Source of the DNA: Brevinematales bacterium
GTDB taxonomy: Bacteria > Spirochaetota > Brevinematia > DTOW01
Reading direction: 5' to 3'
DNA: 64,000 nt
Assembly (NCBI GenBank): GCA_026415355.1
Contig: JAOAHF010000013.1
Span: 1-64,000, forward strand
Position 1 is the first letter of the stretch. Each line of letters opens with the position of its first letter. Below are positions 63,985-64,000 of this stretch, piece by piece. The notes below the pieces were generated by a model, which was not told the DNA's origin, made no database searches, and was given only the letters and a program-made list of their open reading frames with translations. The translations under genes were made by a program, and so were the position numbers.

Positions 63985-64000
63985 GCCAAAAATTTGAATA

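Noticed and set aside
1-64000. tRNA, rRNA, CRISPR, insertion sequence or prophage genes
   Set aside because: Gaps were read for tRNA T-arm signatures, regularly spaced repeats, transposase motifs and terminal inverted repeats; none was found.

Overview
The window comes from an AT-rich bacterial chromosome and most likely belongs to a spirochaete (Spirochaetota). The reasons are the lengths of RpoB (1180 aa) and RpoC (1393 aa, with the insert typical of Gram-negative-type RpoC), a flagellar rod protein FlgF and a FliD-like protein, many sigma-54 activator and cyclase-type signalling genes, a DUF2225 protein, and almost exclusive AGA/AGG use for arginine. I cannot place it below phylum; a Brevinematia-like or deep, free-living lineage is a guess. 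No rRNA, tRNA, CRISPR array, insertion sequence or phage gene was seen. The + strand looks G+T-rich throughout, even across minus-strand genes and gaps, as expected if the whole window lies in one replichore with + as the leading strand.

Layout. 0-8 kb: a GT2 glycosyltransferase, phoH-cmk, a PduO-type cobalamin adenosyltransferase, a DUF429 protein, argJ (-), then rplI coupled to an archaeal-type PEP carboxylase. 8-16 kb: secA, ruvA, a DUF4129-type membrane protein, and a class III cyclase overlapping a membrane coiled-coil protein. 16-30 kb: metX-metW, then rplK-rplA-rplJ-rplL, a hairpin terminator/attenuator, and rpoB-rpoC-yidC. 30-40 kb: a beta-helix lipoprotein, a TPP-riboswitch-controlled thiC, a FliD-like protein with a Sec signal peptide, and on the minus strand a propeller/LysM-like exported protein and sppA with a Yip1-like protein. 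40-44 kb: UPF0182 with an NtrC-type regulator (-). 44-48 kb: a truncated spc ribosomal operon (rpsQ to rplO, without rpmD). 48-64 kb: flgF; minus-strand STAS-PAP2 and HDOD-pheA-purC; ispG; pta and a second NtrC-type regulator (-); a degenerate GGDEF protein and a double GNAT protein; and a metallophosphatase, a DOMON protein, a GH13-like protein and a DUF2225 protein.

The biosynthetic genes (arginine, methionine, phenylalanine, purine, thiamine pyrimidine, isoprenoid, anaplerotic CO2 fixation, acetyl phosphate) suggest an organism that makes many of its own building blocks. Core transcription and translation genes occur in rearranged blocks. rplK is preceded by metW rather than secE-nusG, rpoC is followed by yidC rather than rpsL-rpsG-fusA, and the spc block begins at rpsQ and ends at rplO.

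The most unusual observations are: a 13-bp hairpin with pseudoknot potential that occupies the place of rpmD between rpsE and rplO; RpoB residues at the rifampicin pocket that differ from the usual Gln513 and His526 (E. coli numbering); a FliD-like protein with a Sec-type signal; an archaeal-type PEP carboxylase coupled to rplI; a perfect 9-bp dyad over the argJ/rplI divergent promoter region; and a cyclase lacking the adenine-selecting lysine.
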